A DNA stretch of 64,000 bases from Pseudoroseomonas cervicalis. GTDB lineage: Bacteria > Pseudomonadota > Alphaproteobacteria > Acetobacterales > Acetobacteraceae. This document shows, in pieces, positions 1-8,353 of this stretch. The notes beneath the pieces were generated by a model that was given only the letters and a program-made list of their open reading frames with translations, was not told the origin of the DNA and did no database searches. A program made the translations under genes and the position numbers. Location: contig NZ_JAUTAJ010000004.1 in assembly GCF_030818485.1 (NCBI RefSeq), positions 2,149,001 through 2,213,000 of the forward strand. Reading direction: 5' to 3'. The stretch's first letter is position 1, and each line of letters opens with the position of its first letter.

Positions 1-472
1 CGTCGCAGGGGAAGCGCTCGAACAGCCCGTCCTTGATCATCTCGGCGGCGCCGGCATAGCCCTCCTCGCCGGGCTGGAAGATGAAGTTGACGGTGCCGGC
101 GAAATTGCGCGTCTCGGCCAGGTACTTGGCCGCGCCCAGCAGCATCGCCGTGTGCCCGTCATGGCCGCAGGCATGCATCTTGCCGGGGATCTGGCTGCGA
201 TGCGCGAACTCGTTCACCTCGGTCATCGGCAGCGCGTCCATGTCGGCGCGCAGCCCGATGCTGCCCGAACCCTCGCGCGCGCCCTTCAGCACGCCCACCA
301 CGCCGGTTCGGCCGATGCCGCGATGCACCTCGATGCCCCAGCTCGCCAGCTTCTCGGCGACGATGGCGCTGGTGCGCACCTCCTCGAAGCCCAGCTCCGG
401 ATGGGTGTGGATGTCGCGGCGCCACTCCATCATCTCGGGCGCGAAATCGGCAATGCGGTTCGGAACAGGCAT
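1..472 (-). CDS. M20 family amidohydrolase, N-terminal part (cut by window edge)
   Basis: Only the first 157 or so residues are inside the window; the gene runs off the left edge. The visible protein starts MPVPNRIADF and carries the M20 metallopeptidase (hippurate hydrolase/IAA-amino acid hydrolase) signatures: RDIHTHPE near residue 20, LRADMDALP, the metal-binding ACGHDGH motif and FQPGEE. Such enzymes hydrolyse N-acyl or N-carbamoyl amino acids in the cytoplasm with two divalent metals. It is a paralogue of the complete M20 gene at 56122-57342, with long shared stretches. A DUF1028 gene lies upstream on the same strand, separated by a repeat block. The substrate cannot be told from sequence. 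Confidence 0.9.
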   Translation of the reverse strand, partial: MPVPNRIADFAPEMMEWRRDIHTHPELGFEEVRTSAIVAEKLASWGIEVHRGIGRTGVVGVLKGAREGSGSIGLRADMDALPMTEVNEFAHRSQIPGKMHACGHDGHTAMLLGAAKYLAETRNFAGTVNFIFQPGEEGYAGAAEMIKDGLFERFPCD

Positions 473-511
473 TTTCTTTCCTTTCTTTCGACTGCCGGCC
501 ATGGCCGAGAC

Positions 512-738
512 GACGGTCGCTGCACGGTGCCGGACTCACCTGAGCCCAGTGCAGCGCCCCGCTTCTCAACCCGACGGCGGCAGCCTGACAAAAAAAACAG
601 TCATGGCTTTGACGGCGGTCGCTGCACTGCGCCGGGTCACGCCGGCCCAGTGAAGCGGCCCGCTTCCCCGTCAGGCAGCGGCAGCCCGAAAGAAAAGCGT
701 CCCGCCTCTCCCCCAGACGGCGGCAGCCCGGAAAAACT
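512..738. repeat. Diverged tandem copies of a dispersed stem-loop repeat
   Basis: Two diverged copies of about 100 bp (roughly 512-599 and 611-700) and a truncated third (701-738) lie between DUF1028 and the M20 gene. Each copy ends with the same kind of tail, GACGGCGGCAGCC followed by an A-rich run (573-599, 676-700, 717-738). Upstream of the tail each full copy has inverted arms: CGCTGCAC/GTGCAGCG in the first and CGCTGCACTG/CAGTGAAGCG (imperfect) in the second. The same tail with different stem sequences occurs at 22286-22501 and, inverted, at 58952-59035. There is no convincing coding potential. Confidence 0.6.
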
Positions 739-1393
739 AGCCGCCGCGGGCGGTGTCGGGGTCCACGGCGCGCAGGACGTATTCGTCCAGGTTCGGCTTG
801 TAGGCGGCCCAGAGCCGGCGCAGCGCGGCGATCGGGGCGGGGTCGGAATCGATGCGCAGATCGGCGTAGGGGAAGCTCTCGCGGTGGACGATCAGCAGCA
901 CGGTGGAGACCAGGGGGCGGCCCTCGCCGCCGGCGGCTTCGCCGGCCTCGAGGGCGGCGAGCAGCCGGTCGCCGAGCTGTGCCTCGGGCTCGGCCAGGAA
1001 GGCGTCGACCATGGCCTGCGGCACCTGGTCGCTGGCCAGGATGTTGCCGATGGCGACGCAGTCGGTGCCGTGCGCGGCGTTGTGCGCGGGCTTCACCCGG
1101 GCGCCGTGGAAATGCGCGGTGCGGCCGGCGGCATCGATCGCCGCGTATTGCCGCCAGCCATGATGCGGGGTGCTGGCGGTCAGCGCCGCCACCGTCTCCT
1201 GCGCCGTGCAGCCGCTGCGCAGCAGGTCGAGGCCGCGCGGGCCGAGGCGGGGGTCGGTGCGGTGCTGCGTCAGCACGCCGCCCACCCCGGCCGCCAGGAA
1301 GGGCACGCGGGAGCCGATGCACAGGCCGGAGGTGGTGGCCACCGCGCCGAACTGGCCGGTGCGCGCGCAACGGCCGATCAGGGAAAAGGTCAT
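737..1393 (-). CDS. DUF1028 family protein (putative Ntn-type hydrolase)
   Basis: The 218-residue protein begins MTFSLIGRCARTGQFGAV, the typical DUF1028 start in which a beta-strand opens the Ntn-hydrolase-like fold. Conserved features are the VGGVLTQ segment after about 35 residues, the HFHGARVKPAHNAAHG region and the C-terminal YADLRID stretch. I chose the internal ATG at 1393 because homologues, including the second copy at 41734-42459, begin at this point. DUF1028 genes often neighbour peptide transport or peptidase genes, and the M20 hydrolase next door fits that pattern. No DUF1028 activity is firmly assigned, so a role in amide or peptide hydrolysis is inference. Confidence 0.85.
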   Translation of the reverse strand: MTFSLIGRCARTGQFGAVATTSGLCIGSRVPFLAAGVGGVLTQHRTDPRLGPRGLDLLRSGCTAQETVAALTASTPHHGWRQYAAIDAAGRTAHFHGARVKPAHNAAHGTDCVAIGNILASDQVPQAMVDAFLAEPEAQLGDRLLAALEAGEAAGGEGRPLVSTVLLIVHRESFPYADLRIDSDPAPIAALRRLWAAYKPNLDEYVLRAVDPDTARGG

Positions 1394-1566
1394 GGCCCGG
1401 CATTCAAGGCGCGGTCGTGAGGCTTGTCCATTGGGCTTGTCCATCCGGCGGGGACGGTTTCCACTGGCCGTTGCGGGACCGACATGGCATGATTCTCACG
1501 GAACCGTGAGTTTAAGCGAAACCGGTCACGGATGGGTGGGGACGGCCTTCGGGCCTGGATGGGGCA

Positions 1567-3792
1567 GTGCCAGGCGGAATCGTGTCAGGCGGGGCGGTGT
1601 CGGCCGGGGGGAAGGCCGGGCGCCGGGGGGGACGCCGGGTGCGGCGCCTGCTGCTGGCGGGGCTGCTGCCGGCGGCTCTGCTGCTCGGCGGCACCCCCCT
1701 GGCGCGGGCGCAGGAGGTGCCGGCCACGGGGGGCGATTTCGGCGGTGTCGGGCTGATCGAAATGCGCAATGCGCGCTTCCGCCCGGATGGCACGCTGGAG
1801 GGCGGTACCGCTCTGCGCCACCAGCGCCGCTTCTGGTTCGTCAATTTCCAGGCCCTGCCCTTCCTGGAGACCACCTTCCGCCTGACCGAGCGGCTGGACG
1901 GCACCAGCGGCGCCGGCATGACCACCGACCGCGCCTTCGACCTGAAGCTGCGCCTGCTGCAGGAGAGCGAGTACCTGCCGGCCGTCGCCATCGGGCTGCA
2001 GGATTTCATCGGCACAGGGATCTATGCCGGGGAGTATGTCGTCGCCTCCAAGCGCTTCTGGGATTTCGATATCACCGCCGGGCTGGGCTGGGGGCGGCTG
2101 GCCTCGGGCGGGGATTGGACCAGCCCGCTGGCGCTGGGCTCCGACCGGTTCCGCGACCGGCCGCGCCGTGTCGGCCGCGGCGGCCAGGTGCAGAGCGGCT
2201 GGTTCCGCGGCGAGGACATGGCGCCCTTCGCCGGGGTGGAATGGTCGGCGCCGCCGCTGCCCACCCCCTGGGGCGCGGTGGAGGGGCTCCGGCTCAAGCT
2301 GGAATGGAGCGCCGACGCGCTGCGCGACGAGCGCGGCGGCTATCCCGCCCGCCGCACCGGGCTGCGGGGCGAGGCCGATTCGCGCGTCAATCTCGGCCTG
2401 CAATGGTCGAATGAGTGGCTGGATGCCGGGCTGCACTGGGTCCATGGCACCGATCTGCTGGTGCGGCTCTCGCTGCGGCTGAACCCGGACGATCCGCCGG
2501 CGCGCCCCCTGCCCCCTGCCCCGCCCTTGGCGCCGCGCCCGGACGCCGCCTGGCGCGGCGGCCCCTCCCTGCCGCCCCCGGAGGATCCCGAGCGCCAGGC
2601 GCTGACCGCCGAGACCCTGTTCGCCGCGCTGGAACAGGCCGGCTTCCGCCCGCTGGCCTATCGGCAGGACGGCGTGGTGGCGGAGATCGCCATCGCCGGC
2701 GGCCCCTACCGCACCCTGGCGCAGATCGCGGGCCGGGTGCTGCGGGCGGCGCAGCCGGTGCTGCCGGCGTCTGTCGCCATGCTGCGGCTGCGCTGGTGGC
2801 AGGCCGGGGCGGAGGTGGCGGTGCTGGAAATCCCCCGCGCCACCCTGGCCGCCGCCCTCACCGGCCGCGCCAGCCCCGAGGAGGCCTGGGCGGCCAGCGA
2901 ATTGCTGCCGGCGACCGGCGCGCTGGCGCCCGGGGCGGTGCGCGGCCCGGGCCTGGCCTGGAGCTGGGAGCTGGGGCCACGCCTGGCGGTGGCGCTGGGC
3001 GACCCTTCGCGCACCCTGCGCTGGCAGGGCGGCGCCACGGCGGCGGCCCGGGTCGAGCTGGGCGGTGGCTGGGCGCTGGGGGGATCCGTCCAGCAGGCGC
3101 TGATCGGCAATCTCTCGGGCGGGCTGCCCTCGGACAGCGTGCTGCCGCATGTGCGCAGCGACTACGCCGAATACGCCCGGCAGGGGAAGACGGCGCTCGG
3201 CACCCTCTATGCCGAGCGGATCTGGAATGCCGGGCCGGATCTCTTCGCCCGCGCCAGCGCCGGCTATCTGGAGCCGATGTTCGGCGGCGTCTCCACCGAG
3301 CTGCTCTGGCGCCCGCGCCAGCGCGGCTTCGCCCTCGGCCTCGACCTGAACTGGGTGGCGCAGCGCGATTACGACCAGAAGCTGGGCTTCCTGGGCTATT
3401 CGGTGGCCACCGGCCATCTCTCCGCCTATGCCGATTTGCCGGTCTGGAACCTCTATGGCGTGCTGCGCGCCGGGCGGTATCTGGCGGGCGATTGGGGCAC
3501 CACCATCGAGCTGGGGCGGCGCTTCGATTCCGGCATCGAGGTGGGCGGCTTCGCCACCTTCACCAATGTCTCCGCCGCCCGCTTCGGCGAGGGCTCCTTC
3601 GACAAGGGCATCTATGTGCGGGTGCCGCTGGAGCTGTTCGGGCTGCAGAGCCGCGGCCGCGGCACGGCGCTGATCCGTCCCGTCCAGCGCGATGGCGGGC
3701 AGATGCTGGCGGTCGACAACCCGCTCTGGGAGGTGACGCGCGACGGCCGGGCCGACGCGCTGCGGCGCGGCAGCACCGACTTCGCACGGTGA
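1567..3792 (+). CDS. YjbH domain outer-membrane protein
   Basis: A 741-residue exported protein starting at GTG 1567. After a basic segment (RRGGRRVRR) comes a hydrophobic signal core ending TPLARA-QEV. The mature part opens with GDFGGVGLIEMRNAR and contains YjbH-type repeats of amphipathic beta-strands (GLQDFIGTGIYAGEYVV, DFDITAGLGWGRL, GYLEPMFGGVSTELLWRP, ending VRVPLELFGL). YjbH proteins are predicted outer-membrane beta-barrels linked to exopolysaccharide production. Here the usual partners (yjbEFG) are absent, so the gene stands alone. The exact start is uncertain: GTG codons at 1582 and 1597 are in frame and no clear ribosome-binding site decides among them. Confidence 0.85.
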   Translation: MPGGIVSGGAVSAGGKAGRRGGRRVRRLLLAGLLPAALLLGGTPLARAQEVPATGGDFGGVGLIEMRNARFRPDGTLEGGTALRHQRRFWFVNFQALPFLETTFRLTERLDGTSGAGMTTDRAFDLKLRLLQESEYLPAVAIGLQDFIGTGIYAGEYVVASKRFWDFDITAGLGWGRLASGGDWTSPLALGSDRFRDRPRRVGRGGQVQSGWFRGEDMAPFAGVEWSAPPLPTPWGAVEGLRLKLEWSADALRDERGGYPARRTGLRGEADSRVNLGLQWSNEWLDAGLHWVHGTDLLVRLSLRLNPDDPPARPLPPAPPLAPRPDAAWRGGPSLPPPEDPERQALTAETLFAALEQAGFRPLAYRQDGVVAEIAIAGGPYRTLAQIAGRVLRAAQPVLPASVAMLRLRWWQAGAEVAVLEIPRATLAAALTGRASPEEAWAASELLPATGALAPGAVRGPGLAWSWELGPRLAVALGDPSRTLRWQGGATAAARVELGGGWALGGSVQQALIGNLSGGLPSDSVLPHVRSDYAEYARQGKTALGTLYAERIWNAGPDLFARASAGYLEPMFGGVSTELLWRPRQRGFALGLDLNWVAQRDYDQKLGFLGYSVATGHLSAYADLPVWNLYGVLRAGRYLAGDWGTTIELGRRFDSGIEVGGFATFTNVSAARFGEGSFDKGIYVRVPLELFGLQSRGRGTALIRPVQRDGGQMLAVDNPLWEVTRDGRADALRRGSTDFAR

Positions 3793-3874
3793 CGGCCGGG
3801 CGGCGCGGGCGGGCCCCGGCGGCGAGTCGGGGCGGCGGTCCGGATCGCCCGGCCCCCCCGCCCCGGCGGGGTGG

Positions 3875-4348
3875 TCAGATCCGCCCCTCGGCCAGCAGCG
3901 CGCGGCTGCGCTGCAGCGTCGACAGCAGGGCGGCGCGGTAGCCGGTCTCGCCATCGAACTGCGCCTGCTCGGCCTGTTCCTCGGCCCCGCCCGGCGCCCG
4001 GTCCCGCAGGCCCAGATAGCAGTAGAAGCGGAGCTGCAGCGCCCCGGTGGCGTCCTCGAACAGCTCGTTGATGATGGCGCCCTCGCGCGGGCCGGTGGCC
4101 TGGAAGAAGGTGACCTTGCGGCCCGGCTCGAAGGTGATGATCTCGCGCAGCGCCTGGCCGCCGATCACCGCCTCGCGCACCAGATGCGTGGCACTCTCCT
4201 CCACCACCTCGCAGCCTGTGCACAGGCCGGGCGGCAGGAACAGCTGGGCGTCGCGGGCCTTCAGCACCAGCCCCTGCCAGATCTGGTCGCGGGTCAGCGG
4301 GGTCTCGCCCTCCGGGTTCACCGGAACGGTGGCGGTCGAATAGATCAT
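3875..4348 (-). CDS. SRPBCC/DUF1857 (AtaL-like) family protein
   Basis: A 157-residue cytoplasmic protein starting MIYSTATVPVNPEGETPLTRDQIWQGL, a pattern typical of DUF1857/AtaL-like proteins of the SRPBCC helix-grip fold. The LTRDQIWQGLVLKARD segment forms the first helix and the GPREGAIINELFED stretch lies in the central sheet. Such proteins bind small hydrophobic ligands, but the ligand is unknown. It lies 36 bp downstream of the NmrA-type reductase on the same strand and probably forms an operon with it, with a LysR gene facing away, so the pair looks like a small LysR-controlled module. It converges with the YjbH gene. Confidence 0.75.
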   Translation of the reverse strand: MIYSTATVPVNPEGETPLTRDQIWQGLVLKARDAQLFLPPGLCTGCEVVEESATHLVREAVIGGQALREIITFEPGRKVTFFQATGPREGAIINELFEDATGALQLRFYCYLGLRDRAPGGAEEQAEQAQFDGETGYRAALLSTLQRSRALLAEGRI

Positions 4349-4384
4349 GATGGAAATCCTTGTTGTCGGTTGCGGAGATGGGCG

Positions 4385-5254
4385 TCAGGCCGCGGCGGCG
4401 AGCTCGGCGGCGAAGCCGCGATAGGTGCGCAGCGGGCGGCCCAGCAGCGCGGTCAGGCGGTCCACATCGCCGGGCTCGGGCCGCATGCCGTCGGTGAGGA
4501 AGCGCTCGGCCATCAGGCGCATGTCGTAGGCCATCCAGCCCGGCATGGCCTGGCCGAGATTGCGCTCGAAGCCGGCGGTGTCGTCGCCGCCATAGGCGAC
4601 CGGGCGGCCGAGCAGCGCCGACCAGATGGCCGCGACATCCGTGCCGGTCAGCGTCTCGGGGCCGACCAGGTTGATGCGCTCCGCCGGCAGCGGCGTGGCG
4701 GAGCGCTCGCGGCGGAGCAGCTCGAGCGCCGCGACCTCGGCGATGTCGCGCGCATCGACCATGGCGAGGCCCTTCTGGCCGATCGGCACCGGATAGACGC
4801 CATGGCCGAGCACCACGTCGCGGATCATGCCCTCGTTCTGCATGAAGTAGGCGGGGCGCAGGATGGTGGCGGACAGGCCCATGCGCTCGATCATCCGCTC
4901 GACCCCGAACTTGCCGGCGAAATGCGGCACATTGGCGTAGAGATCGCTGTGGAGGACGGAGAGATAGACGATCCGCCCGATGCCGGCCTCACGCGCCAGG
5001 TTGAGCGTGATCAGCGCCTGCGAGACTTCGTCGGGCACCACGGCGTTGAGCAGGAACAGGGAGGAGGCGCCCGACAGCGCGGCGCGCAGCGAGGCGATGT
5101 CGAGCAGGTCGCCCCGCGCCAGCTCGACGCCGGCGGGCAGCCGCGCCGCCGCGGGATCGCGCACCAGGGCGCGCACCGCCGCGCCGCGCTCGACAAGCTG
5201 CTGGACGAGGTGGCGGCCGACGGTGCCGGTGGCGCCGGTGACGAGGATGGTCAT
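4385..5254 (-). CDS. NmrA/SDR-type NAD(P)-binding reductase
   Basis: A 289-residue atypical short-chain dehydrogenase starting MTILVTGATGTVGRHLVQQL, with the Rossmann glycine motif GATGTVG at residues 7-13. The R-D-P after ALVRDPAAARL marks an NADPH-preferring second strand. A typical NmrA/QOR2-like AYFMQNEGMIRD segment and the LVGPETLTG region follow. Catalytic Tyr-x-x-x-Lys is not conserved, as usual for NmrA-like sensors and quinone reductases. I chose ATG 5254 rather than an upstream codon because it begins exactly at the Rossmann fold. It is divergent from the LysR gene at 5351, across a palindromic intergenic region. Confidence 0.8.
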   Translation of the reverse strand: MTILVTGATGTVGRHLVQQLVERGAAVRALVRDPAAARLPAGVELARGDLLDIASLRAALSGASSLFLLNAVVPDEVSQALITLNLAREAGIGRIVYLSVLHSDLYANVPHFAGKFGVERMIERMGLSATILRPAYFMQNEGMIRDVVLGHGVYPVPIGQKGLAMVDARDIAEVAALELLRRERSATPLPAERINLVGPETLTGTDVAAIWSALLGRPVAYGGDDTAGFERNLGQAMPGWMAYDMRLMAERFLTDGMRPEPGDVDRLTALLGRPLRTYRGFAAELAAAA

Positions 5255-5307
5255 GGGGATCGCTCCTGAAGGGGTTCCGGTTGGCGTCCCGAAGATTGCC
5301 GATCCAC

Positions 5308-5328
5308 CCATGGTCCAATAGACCATGG
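5308..5328. promoter_or_regulatory. Perfect inverted repeat between NmrA gene and LysR gene
   Basis: CCATGGTC-CAATA-GACCATGG is a perfect 8-bp inverted repeat with a 5-nt AT-richer spacer. It sits in the roughly 100-bp divergent spacer between the reductase and the LysR regulator, the usual place for an autoregulatory LysR operator. The assignment to this regulator is inferred from position. Confidence 0.5.
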
Positions 5329-5350
5329 ATCTGGACACACCGTCTCATGG

Positions 5351-6253
5351 GTGGAACAGATGGATCTGCTGGCCCTGGCCGATTTCACGCTTGTCGCCCG
5401 GCATGAGGGTTTCGGCCGCGCCGCCCGGGCGGCGGGCCGCCCGAAGGCGACCCTGTCCCGCCGGGTGGCGGAGCTGGAGGGGCGCCTCGAGCTGCGCCTG
5501 TTCGAGCGCGGCGGGCGCCGCCTGCGGCTGACCCAGGAGGGGCGCGCCCTCTATGAGCGCGCCGCGGCCCTGCTGGCCGAGCTGGACGAGGCGGCGGCTT
5601 CCATCGTGCCGGGCGCCGGCCGGCCGCGCGGCCGGCTGCGGATCAGCGCGCCGCTGCTCTTCTCGCAGACCGCGATGGGCAGGCTGGCGGCCGGCTTCGC
5701 CCTGAAGCACCCCGAGATCCGGCTGGAGGTGACGACGGAGGACCGGGCGGTGGACATGGTGGAGGAGGGCTATGACCTGGTCCTGCGCATCAACCCGCCC
5801 GCCACCCAGAGCCTGGTCGGCCGCATCATCCTGCGGGACCGGCTGCTGGTGGTGGCGAGCCCGGCGCTGGCCCTGCCGGTGGACGGCGCGCCCATCCCGG
5901 CGGTGGTGCGCGGCGCGGCCGAGCAGGATCTGTCCTGGCGGCTGGCGGCGCCGGAGGGGCCGGCCACCCTGGTGGCCCGGCCGGTGCTCGGCCTGTCCTC
6001 GCTGGCCATGGTGCGCGACGCGGTATGCGCCGGGGTGGGCGCCGCCCGCCTGCCGCTGTCGCTGGTGGGCCGCGACCTGGCCGCCGGCCGGCTGCGGCGC
6101 TGGGGCGAGCTGGAGGGGCCGGAGATCGCCCTCTGGGCGCTCTACCCCTCCCGCCGGCTGCTGAGCCCGCGGGTCTCCGCCTTCCTCGACCATCTGCGGG
6201 AGGCCTTCCCCGAGGGCCGGCCGGAGGAGCTGGCGGCCTATCTGCAGGCCTGA
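5351..6253 (+). CDS. LysR family transcriptional regulator
   Basis: A 300-residue LysR-type regulator. The N-terminal winged helix-turn-helix spans about residues 5-63 (LADFTLVARHEGFGRAARAA, then PKATLSRRVAELE). A C-terminal periplasmic-binding-like effector domain follows (GRLRISAPLLFSQTAMGRLA, LVLRINPPA). The start is either GTG 5351 or ATG 5360; neither has a strong ribosome-binding site. It is transcribed divergently from the NmrA reductase/SRPBCC pair, which is its likely target. The first HTH helix departs a little from the family's usual SFTAAA pattern. The effector is unknown. Confidence 0.9.
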   Translation: MEQMDLLALADFTLVARHEGFGRAARAAGRPKATLSRRVAELEGRLELRLFERGGRRLRLTQEGRALYERAAALLAELDEAAASIVPGAGRPRGRLRISAPLLFSQTAMGRLAAGFALKHPEIRLEVTTEDRAVDMVEEGYDLVLRINPPATQSLVGRIILRDRLLVVASPALALPVDGAPIPAVVRGAAEQDLSWRLAAPEGPATLVARPVLGLSSLAMVRDAVCAGVGAARLPLSLVGRDLAAGRLRRWGELEGPEIALWALYPSRRLLSPRVSAFLDHLREAFPEGRPEELAAYLQA

Positions 6254-6394
6254 GCGGCCGAGTGCGGCGCCGCGGCCCGCCCGCGCCGGACGCGCCCCCG
6301 GCATGCTTCCGCTTGACCGCGCGGGCGCGGATCACGACCTTACGGCGGAACACGACACCCCGCCGCCCTTGGCGGGGACCAAGGAATCTGCCCC

Positions 6395-6727
6395 ATGAGC
6401 GAATTCACCAAGGCCGTCAGCGACGACAGCTTCAAGGACGAGGTGCTGGGCGCCTCCGGCCCCGTCCTGGTCGATTTCTGGGCCGAGTGGTGCGGCCCCT
6501 GCCGCATGGTCGGGCCGATCCTGGACGAGATCGCCCAGGAATATGCCGGCCAGCTGACCGTGGCGAAGGTCAATATCGACGAGAATCCGATGACGCCGAA
6601 CGACTACGCGGTGCGCGGCATCCCCACCATGATCCTGTTCAAGGATGGCAAGCCGGTGGAGACCAAGGTCGGCGCCATGCCGCGCAGCCAGATGAAGGAG
6701 TGGATCGCTGGCGCGCTCGCCCGCTGA
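6395..6727 (+). CDS. trxA: Thioredoxin
   Basis: A 110-residue cytoplasmic thioredoxin. The active site is WCGPC at residues 32-36, the buried Asp is in VLVDFWAEW, and the cis-proline is in RGIPT at residue 77. Length and absence of a signal peptide match classical TrxA, the general protein disulfide reductase kept reduced by thioredoxin reductase. It has its own upstream space of about 140 bp. The sugar dehydrogenase gene starts within about 40-120 bp downstream, so co-transcription is possible though functionally unremarkable. Confidence 0.95.
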   Translation: MSEFTKAVSDDSFKDEVLGASGPVLVDFWAEWCGPCRMVGPILDEIAQEYAGQLTVAKVNIDENPMTPNDYAVRGIPTMILFKDGKPVETKVGAMPRSQMKEWIAGALAR

Positions 6728-6764
6728 TCCGGTTCGGCGCGCCGGCCACCCCGGCGCGCCATGG

Positions 6765-7916
6765 CTGAAGGGCGCGCGCCGCCGCCTGCTGGGCGGCGCG
6801 CTGGCCTTCGCCCTCGGCGCCGCCGCCCTGCCGGCCCCGGCCATGGCCCAGGGCGGCCGGCTGTCGGAAAGCCAGGCGGCGCGCTTCCGCGTCACCACCT
6901 TCGCGCAAGGCCTCGAACATCCCTGGGGCGCCGCCTTCCTGCCGGATGGCCGGCTGCTGGTGACCGAGCGCCCCGGCCGGCTGCGGCTGGTGGAGCGCGA
7001 TGGCCGCCTCTCCCCCCCGCTCTCCGGCGTGCCTTCGGTGGCGGCGGCCGGCCAGGGCGGGCTGCTGGACATCGAACTCGCCCCCGATTTCGCCGAGACG
7101 CGCGAGCTCTATCTCTGCCAGGCCGTCACCTTGCGCGGCGGCAATGCCACGCGGCTGCTGCGGGCGCGGCTGGCGGGCGATGCAGCCAGCCTGGACGCCG
7201 CCCAGCCCATCCTGGACGCGACGCCGGCGCAGCCCGGCAATGGCCATTATGGCTGCCGCATCGTCTTCGGCGGCGATGGCAAGCTGTATCTCTCCACCGG
7301 CGACCGGCAGAGCCGCCCCGAGCGCGCCCAGGCGCTGGACGATCTGGCCGGCAAGCTGCTGCGGCTGGAGCGCGACGGGCGCCCGGCCGCGGGCAACCCC
7401 TTCCTGGGGCGCGAGGGCGCGCGGCCGGAGATCTACGCCTATGGCCTGCGCAACCCGCAGGGCCTGGCGGTGCATCCCAGGACCGGCCGGGTCTTCGAGA
7501 TCGAGATGGGCCCGCGCGGCGGCGACGAGGTGAACCTGCCCGAGCCCGGCGCCAATCTGGGCTGGCCGGTGGTGGGGCATGGCACCGCCTATAGCGGCGC
7601 GCAGATCCATGAGGCGCCCTCGCGCCCGGACATGCAGGACCCGCTGCGCTTTTGGACGCCCGCCATCAGCCCCTCCGGCGGCACCTTCTACACGGGCGAC
7701 GCCTTCCCCGCCTGGCGCGGCAACCTGTTCCTGGCGACGCTGAGCAGCGCCGGCCTGCTGCGGCTGACCCTGGAGGGCGAGCGCATCACCGCCGAGGAGC
7801 AGTTGCTCTGGGGCCAGCAGCGGCTGCGCCAGGTGCTGCAGGGGCCGGAGGGTTTTCTCTACCTGCTGACCGACGAGGCGCGCGGCCGCATCCTGCGGAT
7901 CGAGCCGGCGGAATAG
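6765..7916 (+). CDS. PQQ-dependent sugar dehydrogenase, exported (start uncertain)
   Basis: A soluble aldose sugar dehydrogenase (YliI/Asd-like, six-bladed beta-propeller). Markers are FAQGLEHPWGAAFLPDGRLLVTER near the mature N-terminus, GQGGLLDIELAPDF, the catalytic-His region around NGHYGCRIVFG, YAYGLRNPQGLAVHP and EMGPRGGDEVN. It oxidises sugars in the periplasm using PQQ and Ca2+. A good signal peptide (LKGARRRLLGG core ending APAMA) is encoded in this frame from about 6765, but no ATG, GTG or TTG precedes it. The first ATG in frame is 6843, after the cleavage site. A CTG at 6765 is in frame, while an ATG at 6761 is one base out of frame (GGG run at 6770-6772). Either a rare start or a one-base indel is likely. 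Confidence 0.85.
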   Translation: MKGARRRLLGGALAFALGAAALPAPAMAQGGRLSESQAARFRVTTFAQGLEHPWGAAFLPDGRLLVTERPGRLRLVERDGRLSPPLSGVPSVAAAGQGGLLDIELAPDFAETRELYLCQAVTLRGGNATRLLRARLAGDAASLDAAQPILDATPAQPGNGHYGCRIVFGGDGKLYLSTGDRQSRPERAQALDDLAGKLLRLERDGRPAAGNPFLGREGARPEIYAYGLRNPQGLAVHPRTGRVFEIEMGPRGGDEVNLPEPGANLGWPVVGHGTAYSGAQIHEAPSRPDMQDPLRFWTPAISPSGGTFYTGDAFPAWRGNLFLATLSSAGLLRLTLEGERITAEEQLLWGQQRLRQVLQGPEGFLYLLTDEARGRILRIEPAE

Positions 7917-7927
7917 CCGGCCGGCGC

Positions 7928-8194
7928 CTATTTCAGCTGGCTGTCCTTGCTGCCGCGCCGGTTGATGCCGAAGGCGGCGGGGCGCGCATCGCGCTCCGAC
8001 TGGCAGGGCACGCAGGTGCGCGCATTCGGCAGCGCGCGGCGGCGGGCCTCGGGGATCTCCTCGCCGCATTCCTCGCAATGCAGGTTGCCACCACCCCCGG
8101 CCGAGAGCCGGGCGCGGGCGCGCAGCACCGCATCGGTCACCGTGTCGTCGATCTGGTCCTGCACCGCCCCGTCCGGGGCCCAGCCGCTGGCCAT
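7928..8194 (-). CDS. DksA/TraR C4-type zinc finger protein
   Basis: An 88-residue protein beginning MASGWAPDGAVQDQIDDTV. It carries a CEECG...CVPCQ four-cysteine zinc finger at about residues 50-70 (CEECGEEIPEARRRA, ALPNARTCVPCQ), as in YbiI-like short DksA relatives. The coiled-coil of true DksA is missing, so this is a short-form member. Some relatives bind RNA polymerase, but a function for this subgroup is not established. It converges tightly with the sugar dehydrogenase (11 bp between stops). The start was chosen at ATG 8194 to match the family's compact length. Confidence 0.85.
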   Translation of the reverse strand: MASGWAPDGAVQDQIDDTVTDAVLRARARLSAGGGGNLHCEECGEEIPEARRRALPNARTCVPCQSERDARPAAFGINRRGSKDSQLK

Positions 8195-8353
8195 TTTTCC
8201 CGTTCTCCTCGGCCAGGGATATGGGGAGCGGCGCGGTGCGGACCAAGCATGGCCGCAGGTTGGCGGCGAGCGGAAAACATGGCAGAATCGCAATGATCAG
8301 CCCTGGCACCGCCCATCCCGGCGCAGCGCCGCAATCCTGCCGAAGGCCACGCC

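Noticed and set aside
1585..3954. Long 789-residue open frame opposite the YjbH gene
   Set aside because: High-GC DNA leaves antisense frames open. Its Gln/Arg/Ala-rich translation matches no family and it lies exactly over a well-supported gene.
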